A stretch of DNA of 64,000 bases from Hoplostethus atlanticus. Lineage: Eukaryota > Chordata > Actinopteri > Trachichthyiformes > Trachichthyidae. Where the stretch lies: contig JAXDDX010000189.1 in assembly GCA_034670405.1 (NCBI GenBank), positions 53,501-117,500 on the forward strand. Direction: 5' to 3'. Position 1 is the stretch's first letter, and the number at the start of each line of letters is the position of its first letter. A program made the translations under genes and the position numbers. Shown in pieces: positions 60,609-64,000 of this stretch. The notes below the pieces were generated by a model that made no database searches, was not told the DNA's origin, and worked only from the letters and a program-made list of their open reading frames with translations.

Positions 60609-61317
60609 TATTTTTTAAGTTCTCTAGCCTAAATTGACAGCATGTAGGAAATATTTCACCAACATTGAGAAAATGGAACCTGGGAGCAAGCCAAGCTGAA
60701 GGACGTTGCATTTTTATGTCAAAATCTATGTGACTTAACAGGAAAATTAAGTCATTTTCCTAAACAAGTGATACATGCATTTGCTGCGGTAACACAATAT
60801 CTACAATGAACACCCCAAATAAAGGAGGACAGCTCTGCAATAAAGTGTGATTTCATTGATCGCACTCATCGTCTTTCAGCAAGTGGCATTTAAAGTTAAT
60901 TGTGTGAGACTAAGAGGCTGTGGTGTTTATTGTTGTTGACGGAAGTTAAACCTTCTGGCCCACCGGTCCCAGAGGCAAATGGCAGAGATGACCAAGAGAC
61001 CTGTGTGTGGTCCTGAGCAGCTCAGCTTGTAGAGTATAGAGCTGCCACTGGGCTAAGAGGTCAGTTCCTACTGGGTCCATCCATGCTGAACTGGGGAGGA
61101 AGTTTCGATGGAAGCCCCCACCAAAAGGCACATTCTGCACATGTGCAATATGTGACCTATTTATGTGATCCTTGCTCATCTCTCCTATTTTGAGACACTC
61201 AATAAACAGCACTGTCTGTTGGCTTGTGATGCTGTGAAAATTCCAAAAGATTATTTATAACATAGCATCTACAATTTGACACTTAAATCCATTGCAACTT
61301 ACAGAACCGCAAGTGCA

Positions 61318-61410
61318 TATATGTTTATGGGTGTCCCCAGTGTCGGACCCCTAACCCTAGCAGTGTTAGTGCCTTGCTCCACCTATTGAGCTACACAGGA
61401 CCAAATCCCC
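61318..61410 (-). mobile_element. tRNA-derived SINE head fragment
   Basis: The minus strand reads TGTGTAGCTCAATAGGTGGA (A-box region), then GTTAGGGGTCCGACAC (B-box region), a diverged tRNA-like head of the GTAGCTCAGTTGGTAGAG type. Confidence 0.65.
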
Positions 61411-61759
61411 CAGCTGACAACACATTCTGGTAAAGCAGCACCAAAGACAGCCGGTACCGTTCCCATGAATTGCAAAAAAATTCAAACGGTCACGTGGTTG
61501 ACGATTAAATAGAGGTGAGAATGAAAATGAAAACCTTCCCCTTCCTCCGCTTGTATGCCGTCACCTCAAACACCCTGAAGCGCAGACCTTTCATATAGGA
61601 ACCAATAACCAACAATCCAATTACAATGGAGACAGACAATAACAAAGTCTGGTCTGAAATACTTCGCCTGAGGCAGAAAACATCGGTGGTATTTTTAGAT
61701 AAGGATATTCAAAAATAGAGGAGAGGGAACCCTCGAGCGAAGAAACGACATCTCCATAA

Positions 61760-61860
61760 AATTACTGTTCGTTGTTCATTCACAGTTCCATTCATTCAAA
61801 ATGTCATCCGTTCATTCATGTTGTCATTCATTCATTTATATCATTCACATATCCATGCAT
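61760..61860 (+). repeat. Degenerate ATTC tetranucleotide repeat
   Basis: Repeated CATTCATTC, GTTCATTC and CATTCATTT variants. Confidence 0.8.
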
Positions 61861-62045
61861 TCCATAAAGTCGTAATGTCTAATCATTGCATTACCATTCT
61901 TTTTACTCTCTAACACATTTCCCTTCCAACCTTTCACAGGAGGATAATTCAGGGCTGTGCCAATATATTTTGGGTTAAAGCTCCTGAAACAAGAAATGGA
62001 TTTTTTTTTTATCCCTTGTAAATATTTTGGGGCAGGGTGGCCCTT

Positions 62046-63070
62046 TGTTAAAGCTGCACTAGGCAAGACTTTTATGTCTTACCAGCCTGAATCACAAAGT
62101 GGGGCAACAGAGAGGAGCAGGTCCCACCGCATCTAATTGAGACACCTGTTCTCCCGAAATTTTGTGAAATGAGCACGATGTCTTGAAATTGAAATACATG
62201 CTCTGTGCACAAAAAGTGAGAGGAAGGATTATGTGAAGGAAAATGGTATCAGAGCACCAGTGCGCATACCAGCGCACAGGAAGTGCTGAATCAAAACTGA
62301 AAAACAAAACTGTCTCACCAACATCAGGTCTTTTCCTTTGATATAAAAGCATCACAGACCGGCCAGGGGTGAGTTTCCCTGAAAAGGCATAGTAGCGCTA
62401 AGTATATCTTGAAGTCATTCTTCAAGACAATCGTGAATTTCACGGGTGTTTCCCGAAATGTGACGCAACTCGCATAGTATATGAAATCTCTCGTTCGTTC
62501 ACGATGACCTGGTGCTAGTCGTGAGATTTCAGGTATCTCTTTGCAGGTGGCATATAGGCAAGATCCTTTACAGCAGGTACAGATCGCTGTCTAACCTGCA
62601 CTCCACAACATCAATAGCATTATCTGCATTATGTTTATATTAGAAATATATTGCAGGATTTTCACATTTAGGTTGATGAGCAAGTCACGGTTGACGTTCA
62701 ATTATGTTGGACAAAGGGCACGACATTTTCTTTAGATGAATGCAGTCAAAATAAATTGTGTCATCCCACTGAGCACCTGAATCCATAATGACAAGTAATA
62801 AAGTATATTATGAGTTTATGAGTTGACCTTTTAGCAACGGTGGGCGGGGTTCACCAAGCATCTCCGCTTCATGATATCCTTTGGAAAACTGTGCGTGAAA
62901 GTATGTCGTGAATTTTCAAGAGCATTCGCTGTCGGGAACCCCACCCCAGGTCGGTGAACATGAGCGCGCTGTGTGCAGTTTACTGATGCTGTCACGTTAC
63001 AAGATTTCTGGGTACTGAATTCATCAAATTATAAACAGTCACCTTTCGTTGCCTAGTCCAGCTTTAAAGT
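62046..63070. repeat. Inverted pair of a dispersed repeat end
   Basis: AAAGCTGCACTAGGCAA (plus, 62049-62065) faces AAAGCTGGACTAGGCAA (minus, about 63066-63050) across roughly 1 kb. Confidence 0.6.
62364..62950. mobile_element. MITE-like element, possibly PIF-Harbinger
   Basis: The left end CAGGGGTGAGTTTCCCTGAA and right end (reverse complement) CTGGGGTGGGGTTCCCGACA are imperfect inverted repeats of the GGGGTGCGTTTCCCGA type found at the ends of fish Harbinger-like elements. An internal GGGTGTTTCCCGAAATGTGA repeats the end sequence. No transposase frame is present. Target duplication not resolved. Confidence 0.55.
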
Positions 63071-64000
63071 GGAACACTTCTTTTTATGGGTCTGCTATCC
63101 TTACTAAGCATTTTCAAGGGATACACTTTTTATAAGGAGCTGGATTATGGCTGTCCAGTGTTCGTTCTCACATATGGACCCATGGTGCTGTAAGGCATTT
63201 TGGATGCACAGTGTCAACCAAGTGTAGCAAAAGGGTGGTGGTGCCAGTAGAGTATACATACAAGTATACAGTCTCCTACCCGCCACCTCTGAGACGTAGA
63301 GCAACCAAACTCCTGGATTGTTGAGGCATGGGCTGCGGCAAAACAAAAAGTTGAATAACAAGAAGTCACTGCAAGCTCATAGCCTTGATGCGAATAATAG
63401 TCTGATTTAATGCATTAGGATAAAAGTATTTTAATAAGTAAAAATATTTCAATTTAATGCACCAGGGAATGCAATGAATAAAAGTATTATTTGCACTGAG
63501 GCTAAGAGTGCGTGGCGACTTCTTCCCTCCATCCCTGTCATCACAGTTGCAGGGGGACTTTGCAGAGCTTGGCAGTGAGCTAAATGACCCATACTTACCC
63601 ATAGTAAATAAACAGCGGTTGTACTGGCTCCCTAAGAGCCTTCATGATAGGACCTGCCCTGCTGAGACAAAACTTATTTTGTATTGAGATAAGCAAACAT
63701 AGCAAACAGCTCTGCTGCTGTGAGTCACAGCAAAATGAAATGAAAGTGCTGGTGTCTCTTGAAAAGTAAGGAAAACAGAGGAGGAACACTCCACAGCCGT
63801 CACAGGCTGAAAGGTAAAGTGCTTGTTTGGTTCCTCAATACAACCACGGCGATAGAAATGATGTTCTGTCTGTGAAGTCGCTCTTTTACAAACAAGAATT
63901 CATGAGAAAAGAGATTTTAAATGATTGATTTAAATTACAGCCCACACAGACGTCAGATATTTCAGGTAATATCTTGGGATGTAAAATTCTGTCTTTCCAC

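Larger units (their letters stand above)
22283..64000. other. 41.7-kb region without a supportable protein-coding exon
   Basis: All open frames I read here are low-complexity repeat translations, repeat-derived fragments or short random frames. Likely a large 5' dag1 intron plus promoter, or intergenic DNA. Recognisable content is listed separately; the remaining unlisted stretches are unique AT-rich or weakly repetitive sequence in which I see nothing specific. Confidence 0.7.

Overview
The window is vertebrate nuclear DNA, almost certainly from a ray-finned (teleost) fish. Its one confident protein-coding gene is dag1, encoding dystroglycan, on the minus strand with GT-AG introns. The surroundings are typical of fish: very dense CA/GA microsatellites, tRNA-derived SINE fragments, 3' tails of CR1/L2-like LINEs, MITE-like elements and diverged minisatellites. 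No bacterial, phage or CRISPR content is visible.

Layout, by plus-strand coordinate. 1-2582: downstream flank and probable 3' UTR of dag1, including an 84-nt stem-loop. 2583-4421: last coding exon (end of the alpha-dystroglycan N-terminal region, mucin-like region, CADG and SEA-like domains, transmembrane segment, dystrophin-binding tail). 4422-4608: a 187-bp intron. 4609-5070: middle coding exon. 5071-21447: a 16.4-kb intron rich in simple repeats, with a polypurine tract of about 1.2 kb. 21448-22279: first coding exon plus 5' UTR, with a strong upstream splice acceptor, so at least one non-coding exon lies further upstream. 22283-64000: about 41.7 kb in which I find no convincing protein-coding exon. 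It is probably the large 5' intron and promoter region of dag1, or intergenic DNA.

The dag1 protein would be about 918 residues if one frame disruption in the first coding exon is an assembly error; human dystroglycan is 895. It is made as a precursor that splits into extracellular alpha-dystroglycan (binds laminin-type matrix proteins through LARGE-extended O-mannose glycans) and transmembrane beta-dystroglycan (binds dystrophin through a C-terminal PPPY motif). Together they link the extracellular matrix to the cytoskeleton.

The items most worth a second look are: the one-base frame conflict at a six-G run in dag1; a nearly identical 0.65-kb direct duplication at 41.07 and 43.98 kb, whose edge falls inside an interspersed repeat; the 84-nt hairpin at 1.49 kb; several apparently unnamed tandem repeat families (about 103 bp at 48.6-49.7 kb, 261 bp at 46.2-46.7 kb, 61 bp at 27.7 kb, and a repeat nested in the polypurine tract near 20 kb); a tRNA-Asp-headed SINE at 43.2 kb; and a Harbinger-like element at 62.4 kb inside an inverted pair of another repeat. 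I found no convincing new multi-gene system. All calls were made by reading the sequence, with no database search.
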